This document shows, piece after piece, positions 1 to 7,052 of a stretch of DNA of 47,769 nucleotides. A model generated the notes under the pieces. The model was not told where the DNA came from. It saw nothing but the letters and a program-made list of their open reading frames with translations, and searched no databases. This DNA is from a virus: the IMG/VR virus record IMGVR_UViG_3300035670_000350, positions 1 through 47,769 of that record; one strand, given 5' to 3'. The translations under genes were made by a program, and so were the position numbers. Position 1 is the stretch's first letter, and each line of letters starts with the position of its first letter.

Positions 1-98
1 TCGAATGTGAACTGGTCTTTTAGTTCATAATATACGTGAGGGTCTGCTTTTATATGCAGATAAACCTCATTTTTCTTTGAAATAACAAGGTGAGACAT
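1..98 (-). CDS. uvsW: UvsW helicase, N-terminal fragment (gene runs off the left edge)
   Basis: Only the first 32 codons lie in the window; the gene continues beyond base 1. The translation starts MSHLVISKKNEVYLHIKADP and continues through a YYELKDQFTF segment. This resembles the N-terminal domain of T4-like UvsW (start, then a short beta-rich stretch and a 'y.ELkdyFtFe' segment), which precedes the superfamily 2 helicase core. UvsW is the recombination and branch-migration helicase that unwinds R-loops and Holliday junctions. The gene sits downstream of uvsY, matching the known cyanophage order. It has its own late-promoter-like box (120-127) just after an intrinsic terminator. Identification rests on a short N-terminus plus synteny; the helicase motifs cannot be seen. 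Confidence 0.75.
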   Translation of the reverse strand, partial: MSHLVISKKNEVYLHIKADPHVYYELKDQFTF

Positions 99-119
99 AC
101 ATTCACTTCAGCATAATAT

Positions 120-127
120 TATTTATT
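120..127 (-). promoter_or_regulatory. Late-promoter-like box for uvsW
   Basis: The minus strand reads AATAAATA, one mismatch from the T4 late box TATAAATA. It lies 21 nt upstream of the uvsW ATG and immediately after the terminator at 133-155, which is where a new transcript would be expected to begin. Confidence 0.45.
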
Positions 128-132
128 GGCAT

Positions 133-155
133 AAAAAAAGAGGCATTTCTGCCTC
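133..155 (-). terminator. Intrinsic terminator with GAAA tetraloop
   Basis: On the minus strand the RNA forms GAGGCA-GAAA-TGCCTC, a perfect 6-bp stem closed by a GNRA tetraloop, followed directly by seven T residues. It lies a few bases after the stop codon of the 645-aa gene and before uvsW, so it separates the two transcription units. Confidence 0.85.
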
Positions 156-163
156 AACTTAAT

Positions 164-2101
164 TTATTGTTCAATATTATTTTGTGCTTCTTCAGTATCC
201 ATTGTCTTTGATCTTTTTCTTGGTTTTTTTCCTCCTGGTTCTTGTTGAGGTTGCTGAGGTGCTGCTTGCTGCTGTTGAGGTTTCTCTGGTGCTGCTGGTA
301 CTGGTTGCTGTTGTTGGGATTGTTGGGGTTCTGAAGGTGCTGGTTGCTGCTGTTGAGGTTTCTCTGGTGCTGCTGGTACTGGTTGCTGTTGTTGGGATTG
401 TTGGGGTTCTGAAGGTGCTGGTTGCTGCTGTTGAGGTTTCTCTGGTGCTGCTGGTACTGGTTGCTGTTGTTGGGATTGTTGGGGTTCTGGTTGCTGTACC
501 TGTGTTGCCTGTACCTGCTGAACATTTGCATCGTGAGTGGCAGCAGCATTATCTAGATTTGTTTGTGCGTTTGATAAGTTTAATTCAGCGGTTTCCCTTC
601 TTTTAGAATTTAATCTAGACATTCTTGATGTTGGGTCTGCAGCCATATTAATTTCTGCATTTTTTCTATGCTGCCTTAATACAGGCTTCTTTGTATCAAT
701 GTCAATAGGAACTGATGCTTCTTCTGCCTCCTTTTCAGCTTTAGCAAGTTCTTCTTCTGCTTGAGATAATTCCTTTTGCGATTTTTCAGCATCTTTCATA
801 AATGATTTATATGATTTTAATTGGGAATCCATAGAAAAAATATTAGTCAAATCACTTCCAGATATTGATCCATCTTCAGATTCACCTCTAATTCTTTCAA
901 TCTCATCTTGCAATTCTGGTTCTAACTGACTTATCCTTTTCTCCCATGCAGGAGCATTTTCCATATCAAAATTTCTTAACCATTCGCTACTAGTAGGTTC
1001 TTCTTCTGGGTCTATTTTTCCCTTAATGTCTCCAGAAATTGAAGATGGTCTTTGTATTTCTTCACCATCTGGAGTATATTGTTTTGTTCCACCTTTACCT
1101 ACTCTAGCCCTTTGAAATATATGTGCTGCTAATGCATTTGGATCTTCTATTACTCCACCACCTCTTCCTGAAGAAAAAAGTGCATCCACAGAATCAGCAT
1201 CTCCAAATTTACCTTTAGCTGTTATTGCTTCTCTTGACATCGCTTCTATAACGCCAGGAATCTTTAATTCCAAATCACCTAAAGAAGATTGTATTTGCTC
1301 TACAGCACCTTCTTGTTGATTCTTAGTCATTCCTTTGGTTGAACCTAACAATAAAGCAAGTTTATTTGCTTCTGTTGTTGCTAGTTGTTCTAATTCACTT
1401 CTTTGTTCTGGAGTAATAATTCCATCATTTACCTGCCTATCCATTAAATCGGAAATTCCAAGAATTATTAATGCCTTTGTCTCCTCTGCCCCAGAAGAAT
1501 TAACTACTGCTCCTTTAGAATCTTTTAAACTTAATCCATATTTTGGATTTCCTTCAGAGTCAAAAAATCTAACATCAACTTTAGATGTATCTTTATCCTT
1601 TCCCGTTAATTTTGCATATCTTGGTTGAGTTTGAATTTTTGTTCCACCCTCAACATTTGCAGTATATCCCTTTACGAAATTTTTTTTCCCACTTTTACTT
1701 TGTATAAAATTTAAGAATGAGTATTGTTGATTTAATAATTTTTCATAATAAGCTTTTTCGTATGCAGATAAATCTATTGGTTTACCTTTATCTGGTCCAG
1801 TTTTAATCTTACCTCCTTTTAATCCACCATCAAATGGATCGATTTGATTGAAGTTTAATGGATGTGTTGAATCATTTTGTGCATTATAAATTTCTTTGGA
1901 TAGGTAATCAATTACTGTCATAATATCACCTCTTTGCACTGCACCTCTGAGGATATTTTGATGATATTTAGATGGATTACTAATCATATGATTATAAATT
2001 TTAGCAAAAGCATGTTCATAGTCATAGTCTACTTTTTTCCCCTTTTCTTCCTTTAAGAGAATAAAATAACATTCTTGTATGAACTTTCTAAACGTCTTCA
2101 T
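164..2101 (-). CDS. Large protein between uvsY and uvsW with a nuclease-like core and a Pro/Gln repeat tail; function unknown
   Basis: I do not recognise a named family. The frame opens at a GTG (2107), but the ATG at 2101 gives MKTFRKFIQECY, a start style common in T4-like phage virion proteins, so I prefer ATG (645 aa). Residues about 170-210 read as a K-x-D-V strand, then a GLSLK strand, then a GAVVNSSG...ETKA segment. This resembles the core of PD-(D/E)XK-like phage proteins, with S in place of the acidic residue before K. Residues about 430-465 are a charged, probably coiled-coil stretch. The C-terminus holds about three copies of a 26-residue Pro/Gln/Ala unit, then a basic GGKKPRKRSK patch. 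The gene sits between two recombination genes and ends at a strong terminator. It could be an internal or packaged DNA-binding protein; that is inference. Confidence 0.75.
   Translation of the reverse strand: MKTFRKFIQECYFILLKEEKGKKVDYDYEHAFAKIYNHMISNPSKYHQNILRGAVQRGDIMTVIDYLSKEIYNAQNDSTHPLNFNQIDPFDGGLKGGKIKTGPDKGKPIDLSAYEKAYYEKLLNQQYSFLNFIQSKSGKKNFVKGYTANVEGGTKIQTQPRYAKLTGKDKDTSKVDVRFFDSEGNPKYGLSLKDSKGAVVNSSGAEETKALIILGISDLMDRQVNDGIITPEQRSELEQLATTEANKLALLLGSTKGMTKNQQEGAVEQIQSSLGDLELKIPGVIEAMSREAITAKGKFGDADSVDALFSSGRGGGVIEDPNALAAHIFQRARVGKGGTKQYTPDGEEIQRPSSISGDIKGKIDPEEEPTSSEWLRNFDMENAPAWEKRISQLEPELQDEIERIRGESEDGSISGSDLTNIFSMDSQLKSYKSFMKDAEKSQKELSQAEEELAKAEKEAEEASVPIDIDTKKPVLRQHRKNAEINMAADPTSRMSRLNSKRRETAELNLSNAQTNLDNAAATHDANVQQVQATQVQQPEPQQSQQQQPVPAAPEKPQQQQPAPSEPQQSQQQQPVPAAPEKPQQQQPAPSEPQQSQQQQPVPAAPEKPQQQQAAPQQPQQEPGGKKPRKRSKTMDTEEAQNNIEQ
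266..489 (-). repeat. 78-bp tandem repeat, about 2.9 copies
   Basis: The landmark 'ttgagg' of the unit recurs at 275, 353 and 431, exactly 78 bp apart, and the copies look identical over most of their length. The period is a multiple of three, so the repeat encodes three in-frame copies of a 26-aa unit containing QQSQQQQPVPAAPEKP followed by a second QQQQ run and PAPSEP. It lies in the C-terminal tail of the 645-aa protein. Confidence 0.95.
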
Positions 2102-2121
2102 CTGCACAAACAGTTTATTAG

Positions 2122-2129
2122 TATTTAGT
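2122..2129 (-). promoter_or_regulatory. Weak late-promoter-like box overlapping the uvsY stop
   Basis: The minus strand reads ACTAAATA (6 of 8 to TATAAATA). The uvsY TAA stop (2127-2125) forms the middle of the box. It lies 20 nt before the ATG at 2101. The match is weak, but position and stop overlap repeat what is seen at 7255 and 8978. Confidence 0.35.
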
Positions 2130-2556
2130 TAAATCCTGCTTGGAAGCGATGCCACTCAATTGCATTTTTAATTTGATAAGTTCTATTGGAAATAGTCTTA
2201 ATAATTTCTTCTAGAAACTTAAGCATAATGTCATAGTACCTTATTTTAAGGTCTAATTTACTCAACTTCTCATCCCCCTCCAGATGCCTCTGTAACGCCT
2301 CCTTATCTCTTACTTTATACGGAAATGGTTCTTCCTCATAGACCTCTATTGGTGCCTTTCCTGTGTAGTAGTTATAGCGTTCTAATTTTACTCTGTTATA
2401 TGTTTCTCTCGCTTTTTCACGCAACAGAGTGATTGTATTGTATAGAGTATAATATTTTGAATGGAGTTGTGGAATTTTTAAAGACTCATCGTGCAAATTA
2501 TCTGGGTCAATTACTGAGTCCTTTTCCCACATCTCCTGTATTTTTTCAAGATTCAT
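2125..2556 (-). CDS. uvsY: UvsY recombination mediator
   Basis: The product is 143 aa, close to T4 UvsY (137 aa). It is highly charged and mostly helical: MNLEKIQEMWEKDS at the start, a YYTLYNTI..LLREK helix, and a C-terminal helix around IKNAIEWHRFQAGF. In T4, UvsY loads the UvsX recombinase onto ssDNA coated with gp32 during recombination-dependent replication. The ATG overlaps the stop of the upstream gp3-like gene (ATGA, 4 nt), so translation is probably coupled. Placement after gp23/gp3 and before uvsW matches cyanomyoviruses. Family-level identification is by length, character and synteny plus a recognisable sequence. Confidence 0.85.
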   Translation of the reverse strand: MNLEKIQEMWEKDSVIDPDNLHDESLKIPQLHSKYYTLYNTITLLREKARETYNRVKLERYNYYTGKAPIEVYEEEPFPYKVRDKEALQRHLEGDEKLSKLDLKIRYYDIMLKFLEEIIKTISNRTYQIKNAIEWHRFQAGFN

Positions 2557-3101
2557 AGAACTTCGCCATCATTACCAACTATTTCATATACAGTATAAGT
2601 GAAGACTGCCTCTGCTGTAAAGTAGTTGATATCAGTATCTGTAGTATTAAATTCTACTGATGATAGACTTGTTGGAAATAAATCTTTAAATTTGACTGTT
2701 ACTACTGGATTATAATTACTATTTAAAATTGCTAAAGAACCATCGCTGTACTGACTGAGATAATCAATTTCACCTTCTCTAATTCCTCTAGTAAAATCTG
2801 AGAATTGTTCAGTACTTTCAGGAAATCCTAAACCAATCATCCATTTATAAACCGCAAGATAATTGGTCATATCTTCATCTACCAGAAAACGGAGAGAAAG
2901 GTCTCCATATTGCAGTTTAGTTGCTGGTATATTGATATTTTTTAAATATGATGGTTGTTCCAGAGGTGGGAAAGTAATTTCTGGAATTCTAGCTGAATTG
3001 CAGAAAAAAGGTACTTTTGGTTCTTTTGCTAAAGTGAACTGAAATCCAATTGGAGATAAAAAGTTCCTATTAGTTATTTGCTTATCAAATGGGGTCGCCA
3101 T
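2553..3101 (-). CDS. gp3: gp3-like tail completion / tail-tube-fold protein
   Basis: The protein is 182 aa (T4 gp3 is 176 aa). It begins MATPFDKQITNRNFLSPIGF, a start I associate with cyanophage proteins annotated as gp3, and contains a PEITFPPLEQPSYLKNI segment and a C-terminal TAEAVFTYTVYEI strand typical of tail-tube-type beta-barrels. In T4, gp3 caps the end of the tail tube and stabilises the sheath. It is separated from gp23 by an intrinsic terminator and has its own late box (3127-3134), and it overlaps uvsY by 4 nt. A second gp19-like tube paralogue is the alternative reading; the general fold is surer than the gp3 name. Confidence 0.65.
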   Translation of the reverse strand: MATPFDKQITNRNFLSPIGFQFTLAKEPKVPFFCNSARIPEITFPPLEQPSYLKNINIPATKLQYGDLSLRFLVDEDMTNYLAVYKWMIGLGFPESTEQFSDFTRGIREGEIDYLSQYSDGSLAILNSNYNPVVTVKFKDLFPTSLSSVEFNTTDTDINYFTAEAVFTYTVYEIVGNDGEVL

Positions 3102-3126
3102 AATTAATCTTTAATTTTACAAAAAT

Positions 3127-3134
3127 TATTTAGA
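3127..3134 (-). promoter_or_regulatory. Late-promoter-like box for gp3-like/uvsY
   Basis: Minus strand TCTAAATA, 7 of 8 to TATAAATA, 25 nt upstream of the gp3-like ATG and directly downstream of the gp23 terminator. Confidence 0.5.
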
Positions 3135-3162
3135 TAAAAAAAGAGGGTCCGAAGACCCTCTT
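3134..3162 (-). terminator. Strong intrinsic terminator after gp23 with TTCG tetraloop
   Basis: On the minus strand AAGAGGGTC-TTCG-GACCCTCTT forms a perfect 9-bp stem closed by the exceptionally stable UUCG loop. The distal TT of the stem continues into a seven-T tract. It lies about 22 nt after the gp23 stop. It should end, or protect the 3' end of, the abundant capsid mRNA. Confidence 0.92.
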
Positions 3163-3183
3163 GAGAGATGAGTTGTGATTGGC

Positions 3184-4596
3184 TCACATAAGGTTAGCAA
3201 CCTTAACTCTTCTGTAGTAAACGTTTGCGTTGGTGGTAAGAGCACCTTGTCCCTGAGAAGCACCTTCAGCGAATGGGTTAGCAACAAGACCATAACGGGT
3301 CTTAAAGCCAATCTTTGGCTGGAAGGTGTTCTCACCAACGGCACGAACCATTTGGAGAGGAACATATGGGCAATAGAAGAGACCAGCATCGTAAGGTGAA
3401 GAACCCTTATAACCAACAACGTAGAACTGGTTAGGTGATACGTTTGCTGAATATGGGTCGATGTATACACGATACTTACCTTGGAGAACACCAGCGAAGG
3501 TATTTCCAGTATCATCAACGTTGAGGTTTGCGTTGAGTGCTGGGGTGTAATCAAGAACTCCTGCCATCGCAAGTGCTGAAGCAACGTCTGCGGAGCAGAG
3601 GATCATGTTACCCTTTCCTCTACGAGTTTGCTGTGCAATTGCGTTTGCATCACGCTCGATTTGGAAGATTAGACCCTTGAACTTCTCAACTGACCAACGA
3701 CCGTTGGAGTCAACATCAAGGTCAAAAGTACCAGCAGTTGCGGTATTTGCTTGAGCACCAGGCTTAGCAACCTTATAGATGGTACGGATGATTTCACGGT
3801 TGATTTCTGCAAGAATTTCGGTGCTGAGGATGTTAGCAAGCTCAGCTTCTGCATTTAGACCGTGAATTGCCTTGAGGTCCTGAGCAAGCTCAAGTGAGTA
3901 CTCAGCCTTGAGGGCTCTTGACTTAGCGGTTACGGTGACTTTCTCGATTGAGAATGCCATCTGGTTGAAGTTATCACCAGCGGTTCCCAAATCTTCTGCG
4001 TCATCGGTACGCATACCCTGACCGACGTTATAAGCGTCATCTCCAGGTGCTGCGTTAGCAGTTTGGTTAGCACCAAGGATTCCTGGGTTAGTACCACGCT
4101 GAGCGGTAGTACCCATACCAACTGAACCTGAAGTAAATCCGTTGGTAAGGTCGAATCCTTCGTTCTGACCTGAGAATGCTGAATCTACTTCGTTGTAGAA
4201 AGTCTCAGGACCAGACTGGTTGTTGTAGCGTGAACGCATCGCAAAGATGAGACCTGTAGGACCGTTCATTGGCTGAACGCCACAGAGATCATATGCGATT
4301 AGGTTAGGCATTGAACGTCTGATTAGAGAAATCAGAACGGGGTCAAAACCTGCGGTAGGACCAGCACTAAATCCTTGGGCACTACCACCGAAACCAGCAC
4401 CACCAGAACCGCTATTGGTCCAGTTGGTTGGAGTCTCATAAAGAAACTCTTGCTGCTCTCTTAATTCTCTTTCTTGGTTCTCTAGCAGGATAGCAGTTAC
4501 CGCTCTACGATGTGAATCTTTGATTGAATCAAGACCCTCATAGTCGAGGATTGGTGCCCACTTCTCCTGCAGGTATTCTGCATTGAACATCTGCAT
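3184..4596 (-). CDS. gp23: Major capsid protein gp23
   Basis: The 470-aa product is the T4-like major head protein. Recognisable parts are the N-terminal FNAEYLQEKWAPILDYE segment, the RRSMPNLIAYDLCGVQPM stretch at the start of the mature fold, and a C-terminal YYRRVKVANLM. The protein forms the hexameric lattice of the head and is trimmed by gp21. A (L/I)xE site such as LYE at residues 52-54 is a candidate cleavage point (inference). Two near-start ATGs exist; the first is favoured because a GAGGT Shine-Dalgarno lies 8-9 nt upstream. G+C of sampled lines (about 42-48% by hand count) is well above the baseplate genes, as expected for a very highly expressed gene. A strong terminator follows. 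Confidence 0.97.
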   Translation of the reverse strand: MQMFNAEYLQEKWAPILDYEGLDSIKDSHRRAVTAILLENQERELREQQEFLYETPTNWTNSGSGGAGFGGSAQGFSAGPTAGFDPVLISLIRRSMPNLIAYDLCGVQPMNGPTGLIFAMRSRYNNQSGPETFYNEVDSAFSGQNEGFDLTNGFTSGSVGMGTTAQRGTNPGILGANQTANAAPGDDAYNVGQGMRTDDAEDLGTAGDNFNQMAFSIEKVTVTAKSRALKAEYSLELAQDLKAIHGLNAEAELANILSTEILAEINREIIRTIYKVAKPGAQANTATAGTFDLDVDSNGRWSVEKFKGLIFQIERDANAIAQQTRRGKGNMILCSADVASALAMAGVLDYTPALNANLNVDDTGNTFAGVLQGKYRVYIDPYSANVSPNQFYVVGYKGSSPYDAGLFYCPYVPLQMVRAVGENTFQPKIGFKTRYGLVANPFAEGASQGQGALTTNANVYYRRVKVANLM

Positions 4597-4647
4597 TTGT
4601 TTTTACCTCTATTTAAAAAGTTTTAGTTTGATTTGATAATTTAAAAA

Positions 4648-5832
4648 TCACTTTTTAGAAACTCTTCCCAGAGTCTTCAAATAAGCTTCCATTCTTGGAG
4701 TAACTGCTTCCGCAGTCTCCATTAAATCTGTGCTTTCTGATAGATTTTCTGGAACATCTCTCTGAGCACTTGAAACTCTGCTTGGGAAATATGATTCCTT
4801 GAGAGTTACTAGTTTCTCACGATAGTTTTCTTCACTATCAAACTCAACATTTTCAGCAAGAGAAGCGAGTTTGTCTTTCTGAGAAAGTGCAAGACCCTCA
4901 GCGACATCTGCAAAGATTACATCAGCAACTGACTCTGCTAATCTTTGATTTAGAGCAACATTTCTTTCGATTTGCTCGTTGAGTTTTCCTTCCATTTCAT
5001 CAAGTTTATCTACCATGCTCTCGATTACATCATATCTATCTTCAGGGATTGTTACATAATGTTCTTCAAAAAGTTGCTTCATTCCTTCAAGGAATGATTC
5101 AGTCATTTCGGTCTTAAGACCGTGCTCTACAGCAAGAGCATTTTCTTGAATCCACTCATCGGCAACATACTCTAGGTATGCGTCGATTCTTTCTTCAAGA
5201 TTTTCTTTGATTAGTTCGATTTCTTCAACAAGAGCATTTTCATACTGTTCTTGAAGTTGTTCTTTAATTTCAGAAACTTTGCTTCTGATAGCAGTTTCAA
5301 AAATAACTCTTGCTTTTTCTTGGAACTCTTCTGAAAGCTCTTCACCTTCAAGAAGTGCATTTACATCTTCTTCGATATCATACTCTTCCTTTACTTCATC
5401 ATCTTCATTACCTTTTTTCTCACCTTCTTTCTCATGCTTCTTGGGTTTGTCATTCTTATAACCCTCACCTCCTTCCTCTTCAGATTCGCAGGAAGCCTCA
5501 GAAACTACTTCTTCTTCATCGACTTCTTCCTCATCGACAAGAACCTCATCCTCTTCAGTTTCCTCTTTTACACCCTTCATACCTTCTGCTGCCGCTGCTT
5601 TTGCATTAACAACATTTTTGACTGAAGCGAGAGTTACTGCAGGGTCTTTTAGTTTTGCTGAATCGTCATCGGGACGATAGTTTTGTGGAGTAGGTCCGCC
5701 CAGATCTTCCCAGCTTCCAGTTTGCCCTGGAGTGGATACTCCAGAAGCATTACCACTTTGCATAGGTTCTGCAGGCTTAGCTCCTTTGGTTACTACGTTT
5801 TCCATTTCTTGTAAATTTCTACCAACGGACAT
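4648..5832 (-). CDS. gp22: Prohead scaffold protein gp22
   Basis: The 394-aa protein lies between protease gp21 and capsid gp23, the T4 scaffold position. It has a Gly/Ser/Pro-rich N-terminus (about 25-55), a very acidic Glu/Asp-rich middle (about 88-160), then long charged helices predicted to be coiled coil (about 165-300). It has no cysteines or enzymatic motifs of note apart from one Cys in the acidic region. Scaffold proteins fill the prohead core and are digested by gp21 before DNA packaging. T4 gp22 is 269 aa; the extra length here is mostly the acidic tract. An exact late promoter box precedes it. The ATG at 5832 starts MSVGRNLQEMEN; I see no good Shine-Dalgarno. Confidence 0.9.
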   Translation of the reverse strand: MSVGRNLQEMENVVTKGAKPAEPMQSGNASGVSTPGQTGSWEDLGGPTPQNYRPDDDSAKLKDPAVTLASVKNVVNAKAAAAEGMKGVKEETEEDEVLVDEEEVDEEEVVSEASCESEEEGGEGYKNDKPKKHEKEGEKKGNEDDEVKEEYDIEEDVNALLEGEELSEEFQEKARVIFETAIRSKVSEIKEQLQEQYENALVEEIELIKENLEERIDAYLEYVADEWIQENALAVEHGLKTEMTESFLEGMKQLFEEHYVTIPEDRYDVIESMVDKLDEMEGKLNEQIERNVALNQRLAESVADVIFADVAEGLALSQKDKLASLAENVEFDSEENYREKLVTLKESYFPSRVSSAQRDVPENLSESTDLMETAEAVTPRMEAYLKTLGRVSKK

Positions 5833-5862
5833 TTGTTTAGATCTTTTGTTATAATCTATATT

Positions 5863-5870
5863 TATTTATA
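5863..5870 (-). promoter_or_regulatory. Late promoter box for gp22-gp23
   Basis: Minus strand TATAAATA, an exact match to the T4 late consensus, between the gp21 stop and the gp22 start (30 nt upstream of the ATG). No acceptable box was found directly before gp23, so gp23 is probably transcribed from here and from upstream units. Confidence 0.75.
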
Positions 5871-5872
5871 AT

Positions 5873-6523
5873 TTATAAATTTGAAAGAAACTCTTGAAAG
5901 AGGTTTAACTTATGTTCTTCAAGTCTTTTTTCATCTACTAAGGTATTAATTCTTCTTTTTGTACTTTCTGCAAGTCTTTCACGAAGAATTCCACCTTCCC
6001 AAACCCACTCTTTTCCTTCCATAATTCCCTGAACAAAAGCATCAGGTGCAGATGGGTCTGCAACAATATCCGCTGCAGTTGCTAACATGAAATCTTCACC
6101 GACAATTTTATGACCTTCATTTGTAACTCTTAATGAACCAACACCACGGGAAGACACGCCAAGAGTAACTCCCTCACCAATAAGTGACTGGGCAATTTTG
6201 CCCATCGGAGTATCTAGAAGTTGTGCCTTACCCCAGAAATTAGAACCCCTTTGTTCAAGGCAAGTAATTTTGTGAGAAACTCTATCCAGATTAACTGTTG
6301 GACCATCTGGATGACCAAGTTCTCCAAGAGCACGACCTTTTGCAACAAAATTTTCATTATATCTTTTTACTTCTTTTGCAAGAGTTTGCATAGGATACAT
6401 TCTTCCATTACGATTGCAAATATCTGCTTGTAGGAATGTTCCTTCAATACACATTCTTTTTTTGCCACCTACTTCTTCGGTGACGAATTGTACCTGTGAT
6501 ACTTCTTCTGTGATTAGTTTCAT
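5873..6523 (-). CDS. gp21: Prohead core protease gp21
   Basis: The 216-aa product matches T4 gp21 in size and position. It is a serine protease of the herpesvirus-assemblin-like fold that processes the scaffold and capsid proteins during maturation. Visible motifs are GELGHP with the likely catalytic His71, the LGVSSRGVGSL stretch with the likely catalytic Ser124 or Ser125, and the ADIVADPSAPDAF segment (about 151-163) conserved in the family. The C-terminus is basic and helical. The start is one base after the stop of the upstream 175-aa gene, so the pair is probably translated together. Confidence 0.94.
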   Translation of the reverse strand: MKLITEEVSQVQFVTEEVGGKKRMCIEGTFLQADICNRNGRMYPMQTLAKEVKRYNENFVAKGRALGELGHPDGPTVNLDRVSHKITCLEQRGSNFWGKAQLLDTPMGKIAQSLIGEGVTLGVSSRGVGSLRVTNEGHKIVGEDFMLATAADIVADPSAPDAFVQGIMEGKEWVWEGGILRERLAESTKRRINTLVDEKRLEEHKLNLFQEFLSNL

Positions 6524-6524
6524 T

Positions 6525-7052
6525 TTACTCTGTTACTAACTGAACTACTTCTGAAATGAAAACATCTGCAGATCCACCACTACCTAATGCAGATACTTTT
6601 ATACTTCTTGCAAGATTTCCTGCTCCAACATCAATACTTGTTATAGAAGAACTATCAAAATTAATTGTCACCGAAGAATCTGTCATAGAAACAATACTAT
6701 TATGACTAGTATTGATTCCTGCAGGCGATGAAACGCTCTCAACAGATACATAATCACTAATTAAAAATGGATTTCCTGCATTATTGTCGAAGTGAATTAC
6801 TGTGGTAGTTCCAGTAGTAATTCCTGCAATTTTTTGTCTCGCAATCCTTTCTTTAATAACCTCCGCAGAATATGGAGGTAAATGAAAATCAGTTGAAGAT
6901 GCTGTTGGTTCAGTTCCAATTGCAACATGTGCTCCAGTCATACCAGTAGATACTCTTACATATCCACTTTTAAGTGTAATAGCTGAACTTCTAACAGCAG
7001 AAGATGGTGAGGGTGATAATTTTGTAGATGTTTGTACAATCTTGATTGCCAT
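6525..7052 (-). CDS. Unknown 175-aa protein in the prohead core cluster
   Basis: I do not recognise a family. The protein is rich in Ser, Thr, Val and Ile with little charge: an N-terminal SSAVRSSAITLKSGYVRVS segment, a GAHVAIGTEP turn, a TTVIHFDNNAG strand, and a C-terminal beta-rich half ending VFISEVVQLVTE. This suggests an all-beta fold, unlike helical T4 gp68, which occupies the same slot. Its ATG overlaps the stop of the upstream 58-aa gene (TAATG), and gp21 follows after one base, so it is tightly held in the head-assembly operon. A head decoration or other capsid-associated role is plausible but only inferred from position. Confidence 0.8.
   Translation of the reverse strand: MAIKIVQTSTKLSPSPSSAVRSSAITLKSGYVRVSTGMTGAHVAIGTEPTASSTDFHLPPYSAEVIKERIARQKIAGITTGTTTVIHFDNNAGNPFLISDYVSVESVSSPAGINTSHNSIVSMTDSSVTINFDSSSITSIDVGAGNLARSIKVSALGSGGSADVFISEVVQLVTE

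Noticed and set aside
266-489. CRISPR-like array
   Set aside because: The copies are directly adjacent 78-bp coding units without unique spacers.
154-606. Open frames on both strands across the 78-bp repeat (131 aa minus, 140 aa plus)
   Set aside because: The repeat length is a multiple of three, so alternative frames stay open automatically. Their products are low-complexity and the real gene (164-2101) covers the region.
3126-4121. Several shorter minus-strand frames within gp23 (152, 61 and 63 aa)
   Set aside because: They are shadow frames of the strongly codon-biased capsid gene and have no start signals.
4610-4617. TTTAAATA on the minus strand before gp23, similar to the late box
   Set aside because: It directly abuts the gp23 Shine-Dalgarno. 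A transcript starting the usual distance downstream would lose the ribosome site, so it is unlikely to be the promoter.
5279-5625. Plus-strand open frames with Ser/Leu/His-rich products
   Set aside because: They are antisense to the acidic Glu/Asp tract of scaffold gp22 and reflect its GAA/GAT codon bias.
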